A stretch of DNA of 17,606 nucleotides from Candidatus Aenigmatarchaeota archaeon (GTDB lineage Archaea > Aenigmatarchaeota > Aenigmatarchaeia > GW2011-AR5): assembly GCA_016202845.1 (NCBI GenBank), contig JACQNW010000045.1, forward strand, positions 1 to 17,606. Direction: 5' to 3'. Positions within the stretch are counted from its first letter, which is position 1; each line of letters starts with the position of its first letter. Of this stretch, positions 1-6,454 are shown piece after piece. The notes below the pieces were generated by a model. That model made no database searches. It saw nothing but the letters and a program-made list of their open reading frames with translations, and was not told where the DNA came from. Position numbers and translations under genes: made by a program.

Positions 1-29
1 AAAAATAGTTTTTGATTATAAACACTAAC

Positions 30-623
30 TTAGTAATCTTTTTTTGTTGCATAGTAAGCTATTGATAATATCAATATCATCAAAATAATAGACAGCTCAA
101 CAAAATAAAACTCATAAGTCTGTGAACTGAACACTAAAAGCCCCAGAATGATAAGAGCGGCTGATATTTTTTCGTATTGGCGCTTGAAATGTTTTTCTAT
201 TATCGAAAGATGTGAAAATTGATACAGGGCAAATCCGCCTAACGACGCAACTAGCGAAACAATTCTAAGAAACCCATCTCCTGTTATAGCATTCATTACA
301 AGCGGTATTGACAGGACAAGCAGATACACGCCAATGTACTCTGACAATACATCTCCCATTAGCAAATGTTTTCTTGCAGTTTTTACTTTGCCCCTTGCTA
401 TTTCATCTGAGCCATTCGTGTATATCAGTGTCGCATAAAGAAACCCGAACATGCTTATCAGAAGAAATGCTATGGGAACTTTTATTGATATGTCATAATT
501 TTTAATCTGTGTCAATAGTAACCCGGTGAAAAATGTTGTTACTACAGTCATGAAAGACGTAAAACCAACATATGTCTGCAACTGCGTCTGGCGCAATTCA
601 AGTGCTTCTGTCCTACCGACCAT
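30..623 (-). CDS. Six-helix integral membrane protein, function unknown
   Basis: The 197-residue product has about six hydrophobic segments, near residues 18-40, 47-68, 92-112, 118-137, 152-167 and 173-191. The links are short, and a basic stretch (KVKTARKH) lies between helices 2 and 3. I see no signal peptide, catalytic motif or family I recognise. The ATG at 623 is supported by an AT-rich TATA-like box at about 645-655 (AATTTTTATATAG on the minus strand), which would place transcription start at or just before the ATG, so the mRNA is probably leaderless. It lies downstream of the two-gene operon at 656-1731, with its own promoter in the 32-base gap. It could be a small transporter-like or membrane-organising protein; no function is inferred. 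Confidence 0.7.
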   Translation of the reverse strand: MVGRTEALELRQTQLQTYVGFTSFMTVVTTFFTGLLLTQIKNYDISIKVPIAFLLISMFGFLYATLIYTNGSDEIARGKVKTARKHLLMGDVLSEYIGVYLLVLSIPLVMNAITGDGFLRIVSLVASLGGFALYQFSHLSIIEKHFKRQYEKISAALIILGLLVFSSQTYEFYFVELSIILMILILSIAYYATKKDY

Positions 624-644
624 AGTTATACATGAAGAGCATCA

Positions 645-655
645 CTATATAAAAA
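645..655 (-). promoter_or_regulatory. Predicted TATA box for the membrane protein gene
   Basis: On the minus strand this reads TTTTTATATAG, centred about 27 bases before the ATG at 623. That is the normal archaeal spacing for a leaderless transcript. Prediction from position and composition only. Confidence 0.4.
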
Positions 656-1369
656 TTATAGAAAGTCTGATTCTTCCTTGAGTCCAAGCCACCATTCATC
701 CATAGTTTCCATGACAGCTTCAAAGCCTGATTGAAATTCCAAAGCATTGTTTTCGTCTATATAATTTCTACACGCCTCCTTAAGATATGACTCATGTGCC
801 ACTTCCCAAACATTAAGATGGTCGTCAAAAAAACTTTGCAATCTATTGGAAAGCTTTGCCGAACCTGTTTTCATATTTGCTAAGTCCTTCACCAGTTCTA
901 TAACAATTCTTAACTCAGGTATTGCAGAGCATTCCAGAGCATAAGCTGCACCCGATGCATAGGACACTTTTTTGTCTGACATTATTGCGGTCATTTTATC
1001 TATGAAAATCTTTGTTGCTTCATTTGACACTATTGTTGAAAGGTCTACACCGACAGTTTCCTTTATACCAAGTATCAGCATATTATTGTGAGTTATGCAC
1101 TCTGTTTCAGTGCCCAATTCTTCTCCTAAATTGCGCGTCAATTCTACATCCACGCTTTTCCATTTTGCCAGCCTGGCAGTATTTCTGGCTGCGTACAAAA
1201 AGTGGACTACATTTTTTGTGAATAGCGTATACTGACCAAGTACGCAGGCTAGCTGATCTGGCAACATTTTATTTTTTGCTATGAAAACAGGATTTCTGTC
1301 TTTGCTGACGCAGACATGATCCGACATCATAGACTTGTTAAGAGTTTCTGCTAGAGCTTTGAAATTCAT
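656..1369 (-). CDS. Heme-oxygenase-like (probable di-iron) protein, CADD/DUF3865-like
   Basis: The 237-residue, largely helical protein has spaced acidic and histidine residues typical of heme-oxygenase-like di-metal oxidases and oxygenases. They are E83/E84 followed by H94 (NLGEELGTETE..TH), E146 in AYALECSAIPE, and the C-terminal cluster FFDDHLNVWEVAH with H184, E189 and H192. CADD-type proteins use two Glu, three His and one Asp/Glu in this order to bind two iron ions; related members do oxidative chemistry on amino acids, fatty acids or natural products. The start codon overlaps the stop of the upstream gene by four bases (ATGA), so the two are almost certainly co-transcribed and translationally coupled. 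The H184-to-E189 spacing is one residue longer than I recall for CADD, so metal binding is inferred. Substrate unknown. Confidence 0.55.
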   Translation of the reverse strand: MNFKALAETLNKSMMSDHVCVSKDRNPVFIAKNKMLPDQLACVLGQYTLFTKNVVHFLYAARNTARLAKWKSVDVELTRNLGEELGTETECITHNNMLILGIKETVGVDLSTIVSNEATKIFIDKMTAIMSDKKVSYASGAAYALECSAIPELRIVIELVKDLANMKTGSAKLSNRLQSFFDDHLNVWEVAHESYLKEACRNYIDENNALEFQSGFEAVMETMDEWWLGLKEESDFL

Positions 1370-1731
1370 AAAGCTCTACTCCGCAATTGTAAAAAGTAAA
1401 GCATATTGAAATATCGACTTAGTTTTTCCACTTCTGATTCATCATCTCTAATAGCATACATAACAGGTCCGCACTTTCTTGATCCCTCAAAATGTGGCCT
1501 TTTGCCATGCTTCATTTCTGCTTCTATTTCGAGTTTTTCAAGATCTACTGCTAGCCCTTCAGTGACATATTCTTCATGATGTCGTTTACACAGCTTATTT
1601 CCTACAGTGAATCCTAAATCAAGAGAAAAGTCTACTCCAGTTTCAAACCTGTTGTTAATTATGTCGGCATTCATAAGCGACATGACATAATCAGCTGGGC
1701 CAATTGCGTATACTTTACTAATTTTATTCAC
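1366..1731 (-). CDS. Small protein of unknown function, coupled to the di-iron protein
   Basis: A 121-residue product that I do not recognise. It has mixed alpha/beta composition, a basic and histidine-containing middle (CKRHHEEY, MKHGKRPHFEGSRKCGP) and no membrane segment. Two cysteines (in NKLCKRHH and RKCGP) with nearby histidines could bind a metal, but no standard zinc motif is complete. The start is GTG at 1731. The stop overlaps the ATG of the heme-oxygenase-like gene by four bases, so the pair probably act together, for instance as a partner or substrate-handling protein (inference). A palindrome ends just upstream of the start, suggesting control by the divergent TrmB-family regulator. 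Confidence 0.6.
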   Translation of the reverse strand: MNKISKVYAIGPADYVMSLMNADIINNRFETGVDFSLDLGFTVGNKLCKRHHEEYVTEGLAVDLEKLEIEAEMKHGKRPHFEGSRKCGPVMYAIRDDESEVEKLSRYFNMLYFLQLRSRAL

Positions 1732-1735
1732 TATA

Positions 1736-1752
1736 TAGTAATTATATTACTA
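1736..1752. promoter_or_regulatory. 17-bp palindromic operator candidate between divergent genes
   Basis: TAGTAAT-TAT-ATTACTA has perfect 7-bp inverted arms around a 3-bp centre. It starts five bases upstream of the GTG of the leftward operon. It also abuts an AT-rich box at about 1755-1764, which reads as a TATA box in both directions (ATATAAAATT / AATTTTATAT). For the leftward operon it lies between TATA box and start codon, a classic repressor position. The obvious candidate binder is the divergently encoded TrmB-family protein. Confidence 0.5.
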
Positions 1753-1754
1753 GC

Positions 1755-1764
1755 ATATAAAATT
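1755..1764. promoter_or_regulatory. Predicted shared TATA region of the divergent promoters
   Basis: The rightward reading ATATAAAATT lies about 55 bases before the TrmB-family ATG. The leftward reading AATTTTATAT lies about 27 bases before the GTG at 1731 and predicts a leaderless leftward mRNA. A second AT box at about 1786-1793 (AATTTAAA) is the alternative for the rightward gene. Confidence 0.35.
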
Positions 1765-1814
1765 GTGTCGCACATACATGGTACGAATTTAAACTAGCAT
1801 AACAATGTAGAAGT

Positions 1815-2570
1815 ATGGAAACAGAAGCACTGAGAAGAATAGGTCTAGCTGATAATGAGATCAAGATATACATCGTGTTGCTGCGTAACGGATCATTATC
1901 TGCTTATGAAATAGGTAAAAAAACTGGCATCTACAGAGCTCATATTTATGACAAATTAGAAAAATTGATGGAAAAGGGCTTAGTTACGCATGTTTACAAG
2001 GGTGCGAAGAAGTTTTTTCAAGCAACTTCCCCTGAAAAAATAAAGCAATACTTGGAGGAAAAGAAGCGAGATATAGAGTACCAAGAAGAGCAGGTCAATA
2101 ATTTATTGCCTGAGCTCCTGAAGATTGCGTCTGCTCATGACGAGGATACACGAGTGGAAGTTTTCAAGGGAATTGAAGGTATAAAATATTTTTTACGTGA
2201 CATAGTCAAGACAGGCAAGGATGTTATGATAACCGGCGTTGATGATGCAAAATATGATGAAAACCTCAGGCTTTTCATTTCACAATATTTTCGGGACCTC
2301 AGGAATAAGAAAATTAAGGAAAGAATCATAACATTGAAGAAAAAAGATATATTTACTTTTGATAAATCATTTGCATCTACAACAACATATAAATTCCTTG
2401 ATGCAAAGCAGTTCAATCCTACAAATACATACATTTATGCAAGTAAAGTTGTACTGGTTGTTTGGGGGGCGCCGCCAACCGCAATAATGATTGAAAATAC
2501 AGAAATAGCTGAAACTTACAAAGACCACTTTGAGCACTTATGGAAGCTTGCTTCTGTGAAGAATGAGTGA
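1815..2570 (+). CDS. TrmB-family transcriptional regulator
   Basis: The 251-residue product has the TrmB layout. An N-terminal winged helix (about residues 5-70) has the recognition region SAYEIGKKTGIYRAHIYDKL and wing KGLVTHVYKGAKKFFQATSP. It is followed by a charged coiled coil (about 72-105) and a C-terminal effector domain (about 113-245). TrmB proteins bind palindromic promoter sites as dimers and respond to ligands, often sugars, as repressors or activators; the ligand here cannot be read. The gene diverges from the small-protein/heme-oxygenase-like operon, and the 17-bp palindrome between them is the likely operator, giving local and auto-regulation (inference). ATG at 1815 is the first start compatible with the domain. 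Confidence 0.85.
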   Translation: METEALRRIGLADNEIKIYIVLLRNGSLSAYEIGKKTGIYRAHIYDKLEKLMEKGLVTHVYKGAKKFFQATSPEKIKQYLEEKKRDIEYQEEQVNNLLPELLKIASAHDEDTRVEVFKGIEGIKYFLRDIVKTGKDVMITGVDDAKYDENLRLFISQYFRDLRNKKIKERIITLKKKDIFTFDKSFASTTTYKFLDAKQFNPTNTYIYASKVVLVVWGAPPTAIMIENTEIAETYKDHFEHLWKLASVKNE

Positions 2571-2575
2571 ACAAA

Positions 2576-2585
2576 GCATATAAGC
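2576..2585 (+). promoter_or_regulatory. Predicted TATA box of the antitoxin-toxin operon
   Basis: GCATATAAGC is centred about 25 bases before the ATG at 2605, consistent with a leaderless bicistronic mRNA. Prediction from position only. Confidence 0.4.
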
Positions 2586-2604
2586 TATTGATTCAAAGAT
2601 AATT

Positions 2605-2829
2605 ATGCAAGTGGAAATATCAAAAAAAACAGAGAGAGAAATAGAAAAAATAGCTGAATTAACAGGCTCAGAAGTAGAAACAGTTATCGACAAAGCGCTT
2701 ATTCATTACATTCATGAAGCAAAAAAAATGCTGGAATTAAAAATCGAGCTGACAGAGTGGGATAAGCTTAGTGATGAAGCACTTGAAAATTTTGAGCGAG
2801 AATTATGGGAAAAGGAGAAATCTGGTTAA
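2605..2829 (+). CDS. Probable antitoxin, partner of the MazF-like toxin
   Basis: A 74-residue, highly charged helical protein. The N-terminus has a short strand-like start (MQVEISKKTEREIEKIAELTGSEVETVIDKAL), resembling a ribbon-helix-helix or simple helical DNA-binding fold. The C-terminal half is acidic (WDKLSDEALENFERELWEKE), as expected for a toxin-binding tail. Its last 25 bases overlap the start of the MazF/PemK gene, the normal antitoxin-first arrangement. In such pairs the antitoxin neutralises the toxin and represses the operon. The assignment rests mostly on context, because small antitoxins have weak sequence signatures. Confidence 0.65.
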   Translation: MQVEISKKTEREIEKIAELTGSEVETVIDKALIHYIHEAKKMLELKIELTEWDKLSDEALENFERELWEKEKSG

Positions 2830-3132
2830 TAGAGCTGCCACAGTCTAATGGCCATGAGCAAGCTGGCACAAGACCTGCTATTATCGTTTCAGAAGTTTCT
2901 GATATAGTTTTAATTATTCCTGTTACTAGCAATATAATGGCGCTTAGATTTGATTATAGTTTTTCTATAATATCTAGTAAAGCAAATGGCCTTATTGCAG
3001 ATTCTGTGGCCATGATATTTCAATTGCGCGCGATAGACAGACAAGAAACGACTGAAAAAGAAAATTGGCGATTTAGAGTCTCAGAATATAGAAAAAATAG
3101 ATGCTTTGATGAGAAAAATGTTGAAATTATGA
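2805..3132 (+). pseudogene. MazF/PemK-type endoribonuclease toxin with a +1 frameshift
   Basis: MazF toxins cut mRNA at short sequence motifs. Residues 1-80 read as MazF: KGEIWLIELP, GTRPAIIVSE (active-site Arg region), a TSN strand and DSVAMIFQLRAIDRQ. After Q80/E81 the frame leaves the family. Moving one base, within 3045-3048, gives RLKKKIGDLES and then NIEKIDALMRKMLKL with a stop at 3130-3132. That is the normal MazF C-terminus and a normal total of about 108 residues. Without the shift, translation would run 146 bases into the antisense of rpoA2. The restored stop directly abuts the rpoA2 stop codon on the other strand. The gene is therefore frameshifted, either by real inactivation or by a single-base sequence error. 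Confidence 0.75.
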
Positions 3133-5670
3133 TTATTTTTTCTTGGCCATGGCACGCATCTTGTCCATATCTATGCCCAGCTGGACCATTCCTGTGCCTA
3201 TTGGAGGTATCTGGCCAACGATTATATTTTCAATTATGCCCTGCAGATTGTCTGTTTCGCCAAAAAATGATGCATTGACCAGGTGTTTTTTTGTTTCCTC
3301 GAAGTTTGCCCTTGCAAGAACAGAAGCTTTTTTGCCTGAAACGCCGTAACGGCCTATATCATTGACAACACCGTCAAATGTCATCATGTCTGCAAGAAGC
3401 ATAAGATGCCTGATGTCAACTTCCAGACCCTGCTCGTCCAGGGTTTCTTTTGCTTCCTGCAAAATAATGTTTCTTGCAGCTTCCACCCCAAGAACTTCAT
3501 AAACCTGATAAATATCGTTTGTTGTGGTTCTTGCAACATCAACGCCTTCTACTTTTAGAACCTTTTTCAGGTTTGTGCCCACTGATTGAATAAGCCAGTC
3601 ATCCTTTTCCTTCACGACAATGACATTTTCTATCCCCTTTACGCCATCTACCTGAAGCTTCAGTAATTTGTTCTTCAGCTTCCTCAAGTTCTTTACGTCA
3701 TCTTTCTTTGGCTTGACATAGATTAACGCGCCTTTTGCTGTCACTTCCGTGTCTTTTATTCCAATCATCACTTCTTTTGCCTTGTCCTTGTAGGATTCCT
3801 TTTCCAGCTCAAGCTCTACTCTCATATTTATCAAGTCAATAGAATCAGAAACAACCAGGCTGCCGACTGTTTTTGACTTTACCTGATTGGCAATTTCCTT
3901 GGCTTTTTCTTTTGTGTTATATTCCGGCATCAAATAGATTTTCATGTGCTTTTCAAATGTCTTGCGAGCATCAAATATTTCTATAAGCCTTGGAAGGCCA
4001 TGTGTGACTTTTGAAAGACGGTCAGACTGTGAAGCCATCGTGTAAGACCGCATCGTATTATGAGTAACTATTCCATCAAATGTTGTGAATGTTTCTGTTC
4101 CTTCTACAGTTAGGTCATAGACATATACATACTCAGGTTTTATTTGCTCTATCTTAATAATTTGGTCCCATACAACATCAGAGTTGTACATCCTTTTCAT
4201 GATTGCTAACTCTTTTGATATGTCAATATTTTTCTCTGCAGATAATTTTTCAAATAATTGTATATGCCTGGCGAGAACAGTCCTTCCGATCTTCTGCCTT
4301 TTTGTAGAACTGTTAGTGTACCTTGATGGGTATCCAAGTTTTTTAGATGTGCTATAAAACAAATCTCCAAATCCGCCTATCACATCTGTGAAATCTTGTG
4401 ATTTCTTGGTCCAGTATTTTATGGAAATCTCTGACAGGATTTCCAGTCTTTTTCTCTTTCTTTCTATGTCAGATCCTATCTTTTCCAGAAATATGGGTGC
4501 ATATTTGTATGGAATTATAAGTCCGTGCTGAGTTTTTAATTTTGTTTTTGCGTCGACCTTGTGCGCAAAGATTCCAAAGCGTGTGAGCAAAAGCGCGATT
4601 CCATCCAGTAATTCTTTTGAGTTTGAAGATACTCGTACCATCCTCCTGCTAACAGTTACATTCCCATCACCATCAAAGTAGCCTTTTAGAAGACCAGAAA
4701 CAAATTCTTCTTTTGCACTGTATGCAAATTGAGGCACTTTCTTGTTGTTAGAACCTTTTCCGCAGGTTGCTGCTATGAAATTTGCAAGGAGGCTTGAATT
4801 TATTCTAATTGTTCTTCCGGGCCCGTATTCACCATTGTAAATTCTGTCTACAAAGTCCATACCAATTATTTTAGCGAATGATTTTACATTAGAAATAAAT
4901 TTCTCATCGATATTTGAAATTCCAACATGGCTCTTTTCTACATTACCTTCTGATAAATAGGCACCTATGAACCATCCAAAAAGGAAATCAAGATCAATTT
5001 TTTTTGGAATTGGTTTTGAATTTTTTCTTGTATAAAGAAGTCCTGAATTCTCATGCAATGATTTTACATCAACATGCTCTGTGACATTTATTTCTGATAT
5101 ACAATTTTCCGGTAAATATTTTATTACAGGTACCCTATCGCCAATGCTTAAATCTGAGCCAGCAGCAGTAATTATTTGATTATTTTTTCTTGTCACAAAT
5201 GAGTGCGATGGCGTTGCAATTATCTGTCTTCCTGAAAATGTTGTTAATTTTAGCATTTTTTCAGGAGCTTTATGCCGGCTACACGCAAGAACTTTTTTCC
5301 ATTCTATTTTTTCTTCCTGTGTTATGCCTGGAACATAAATGTCTGTTGAGGAAATATCACACACATCCCAGTCATTAACACTACTTCCTATATTTTCTAC
5401 AATTCTATCTGTGAATTTTCCTATTTCTACAATTCCTATTTTGTTATCTTTTTTCAAAATAACTTTTTCATATGGCGAACAACTCATCTGCGTAGCGGGT
5501 TCGGAAATCGACTGCGCGGCTATGACGCCTATCGCTTCGCCAGGCTCGTACTGGAATTTCTGGATCAGCTTCTGCAAAAGCTCAAGCTTTTCTGCCTTCT
5601 GTTTTTCGCTATAACCCTGCTCCTTGCAGAATGTCTCGAAATCTTCCATAGTCTTTTTTGATAAATCCAT
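3133..5670 (-). CDS. rpoA2: DNA-directed RNA polymerase subunit A'' with in-frame intein
   Basis: C-terminal part of the largest RNA polymerase subunit, forming the trigger loop, part of the cleft and the clamp base. From ATG at 5670 the precursor is 845 residues: an N-extein with EPGEAIGVIAAQSISEPATQM, an intein of about 475 residues, and a C-extein starting TMRSYTMASQSDRLSKVTHG, then PRLIEIFDARK. Removing the intein leaves about 370 residues, close to usual A'' size. The C-terminus (GVVNDIGRYGVSGKKASVLARA, IPPIGTGMVQLGID) is typical. The frame is open up to 5742, but those 24 residues translate a duplicated leader also found before rpoA1, so ATG 5670 is preferred. Oddity: the trigger-loop histidine position reads Thr. 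The gene ends the polymerase cluster; no nusA or rpl30e follows. Confidence 0.95.
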   Translation of the reverse strand: MDLSKKTMEDFETFCKEQGYSEKQKAEKLELLQKLIQKFQYEPGEAIGVIAAQSISEPATQMSCSPYEKVILKKDNKIGIVEIGKFTDRIVENIGSSVNDWDVCDISSTDIYVPGITQEEKIEWKKVLACSRHKAPEKMLKLTTFSGRQIIATPSHSFVTRKNNQIITAAGSDLSIGDRVPVIKYLPENCISEINVTEHVDVKSLHENSGLLYTRKNSKPIPKKIDLDFLFGWFIGAYLSEGNVEKSHVGISNIDEKFISNVKSFAKIIGMDFVDRIYNGEYGPGRTIRINSSLLANFIAATCGKGSNNKKVPQFAYSAKEEFVSGLLKGYFDGDGNVTVSRRMVRVSSNSKELLDGIALLLTRFGIFAHKVDAKTKLKTQHGLIIPYKYAPIFLEKIGSDIERKRKRLEILSEISIKYWTKKSQDFTDVIGGFGDLFYSTSKKLGYPSRYTNSSTKRQKIGRTVLARHIQLFEKLSAEKNIDISKELAIMKRMYNSDVVWDQIIKIEQIKPEYVYVYDLTVEGTETFTTFDGIVTHNTMRSYTMASQSDRLSKVTHGLPRLIEIFDARKTFEKHMKIYLMPEYNTKEKAKEIANQVKSKTVGSLVVSDSIDLINMRVELELEKESYKDKAKEVMIGIKDTEVTAKGALIYVKPKKDDVKNLRKLKNKLLKLQVDGVKGIENVIVVKEKDDWLIQSVGTNLKKVLKVEGVDVARTTTNDIYQVYEVLGVEAARNIILQEAKETLDEQGLEVDIRHLMLLADMMTFDGVVNDIGRYGVSGKKASVLARANFEETKKHLVNASFFGETDNLQGIIENIIVGQIPPIGTGMVQLGIDMDKMRAMAKKK
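4057..5481 (-). other. LAGLIDADG homing-endonuclease intein in RpoA''
   Basis: A self-splicing protein insert of about 475 residues. Block A is CSPYEKVIL, block B is ATPSHSFVT, and the two endonuclease motifs are FGWFIGAYLSEGN and LLKGYFDGDGNV with acidic residues intact. The C-terminal blocks are VYVYDLTVEGTETF and DGIVTHN, followed by extein Thr. The endonuclease therefore looks active and the element mobile. It interrupts TQM/TMR, the start of the polymerase trigger loop. The N-junction is ambiguous. Block A fits a Cys1 start, which would leave an extra Ser in the mature protein (TQM-S-TMR). A Ser1 start one residue earlier (base 5484) would restore the exact consensus TQMTMR. Confidence 0.92.
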
Positions 5671-5790
5671 AGTAAATGCCTTTTCTTGCAAGAAAAGGTC
5701 TTTACAATACTCCAGTGGCGAACAGACGCCCTTTGGCGTCATACACCTTTGGAGATCATAAAGAACTTATCTTCTAAATATTATTTTTTA
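5671..5790 (-). promoter_or_regulatory. rpoA2 promoter and structured leader (shared module, copy 2)
   Basis: Reading toward rpoA2: an AT-rich promoter segment (about 5771-5790, AAATAATATTTAG-like), the block AAGTTCTTTATGAT, then CTCCA (5750-5754) pairing with TGGAG (5710-5714). This encloses an inner hairpin GACGCC/GGCGTC (5725-5730 and 5735-5740). Then come TTGTAAAGA and the perfect 20-bp palindrome CCTTTTCTTGCAAGAAAAGG (5679-5698), ending 8 bases before the ATG. Bases 5667-5714 match the rpoA1 leader at 47 of 48 positions, and the promoter block matches with about four differences. The inner hairpin is an insert absent from the rpoA1 copy. The module overlaps the end of the preceding small gene. 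It may act as DNA operator, RNA leader or both. Confidence 0.7.
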
Positions 5791-6111
5791 TTCACCTGAT
5801 AAAGCTTCTAACAAAGGCATAAGCTCGCCGACTGTAGCAATGCCATATTTTGGTTCGCTTTGCGCTCCCGCGTAACGTGCAAATTTTTGTACGACTCTTA
5901 TCGTGTCGTTCCTTGGTCCGGAAAACTCGACAAATTCTCCTTCTTCTGACCATGGGTCATCAGACACGCCAACGACTACATCTCCTATTCTGCACGAGCT
6001 GTCTTGTTCTTGAGGCAGGCCATTTTTTTGGGCATATCTCCCTAAAACCTGTCTGGCGCCAGCTAATTTTAGCTCTGCTGTAAATATAAATTCCACATAA
6101 GCATTTGTCAT
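5788..6111 (-). CDS. Small protein of unknown function inside the polymerase cluster (A)
   Basis: A 107-residue acidic protein without a family I recognise. A strand (AYVEFIFTAELKL) leads to a helix (GARQVLGRYAQ), then a strand pair (SCRIGDVVVGVSDDP, GEFVEFSGP) and a helix (TIRVVQKFARYAG), ending in a helical tail. The order of elements and several residues match the neighbouring 106-residue protein (AxLKLxxARxLxxxY, then a V/I-SD segment, then V/I-E/D-FxG, then a helix ending FxxY), suggesting distant paralogues. ATG 6111 has a strong Shine-Dalgarno, GGAGGAG, ten bases upstream. It lies 24 bases after the neighbour and immediately before the rpoA2 promoter. Position suggests co-expression with polymerase genes; no function is claimed. 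Confidence 0.65.
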   Translation of the reverse strand: MTNAYVEFIFTAELKLAGARQVLGRYAQKNGLPQEQDSSCRIGDVVVGVSDDPWSEEGEFVEFSGPRNDTIRVVQKFARYAGAQSEPKYGIATVGELMPLLEALSGE

Positions 6112-6130
6112 AATTATTCATCTCCTCCAG

Positions 6131-6144
6131 CATGTTCAAACATG
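6131..6144 (-). promoter_or_regulatory. Short inverted repeat at the junction of the two small genes
   Basis: CATGTT-CA-AACATG overlaps the stop codon of the upstream small gene and ends just before the GGAGGAG ribosome-binding site of the next. As RNA it can form a 5-bp stem with a 4-base loop next to the binding site, so it could tune coupling between the two genes. It is short and may be chance. Confidence 0.3.
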
Positions 6145-6453
6145 GAACCTTCGACAATCATATGAAACGTCATTCTTACATACAGGTTTTCCTTTTGATA
6201 TACAATAATCAATAAATTCTTCTGCAATTCTTCTAGCTTTAGTCTTGTATTCTCCCAAAAAATCAATCCTCTCATCGGATGGTGCGATAGTGATGTCATC
6301 CACAATGAATGAGCCATCTGGCTCTTTTGTTATACGATTGAGTGTCATGCAATTACAAGATAAATCTTTCATGTAATCATTAAATAAATCTCTGGCATTA
6401 GGTAGTTTTAAAGATGCTACAACTGAAAAGCCTGGCATATAATCATTTCCCAT
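6136..6453 (-). CDS. Small protein of unknown function inside the polymerase cluster (B)
   Basis: About 105 residues from ATG 6453; a GTG at 6462 would add three. The ATG is favoured because it starts one base past the rpoA1 stop region and has GGTGA at a proper distance, the same ribosome-binding pattern seen before the AAA+ gene. Predicted elements are strand FSVVASLKL, helix NARDLFNDYMK, strand GSFIVDDITIAPSDE, RIDFLGEY, and helix ARRIAEEFIDYC. It resembles the next gene in element order and spacing (AxLKLxxARxLxxxY, SDE/SDD, IDFLG/VEFSG). There are four cysteines (SCNC, DYC, PVC) and a C-terminal CRRFHV. No known domain is recognised. It is coupled to rpoA1 and probably translated from the same message. 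Confidence 0.6.
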   Translation of the reverse strand: MGNDYMPGFSVVASLKLPNARDLFNDYMKDLSCNCMTLNRITKEPDGSFIVDDITIAPSDERIDFLGEYKTKARRIAEEFIDYCISKGKPVCKNDVSYDCRRFHV

Positions 6454-6454
6454 T

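Noticed and set aside
3133..3278. C-terminal continuation of the MazF frame into rpoA2
   Set aside because: It is the antisense of the conserved RpoA'' C-terminus and has no MazF similarity; the shifted frame restores the family ending.
5671..5742. N-terminal extension of RpoA'' (24 codons, open frame)
   Set aside because: The extension translates the duplicated leader, ending in the same CKDLFLQEKAFT peptide as before rpoA1. RpoA'' proteins do not carry it, and the DNA has palindromic and paired structure that explains its conservation better.
6114..6317. 67-codon frame overlapping the 106-residue small gene
   Set aside because: It overlaps a longer frame that has a good ribosome-binding site, coupling to rpoA1 and similarity to its neighbour.
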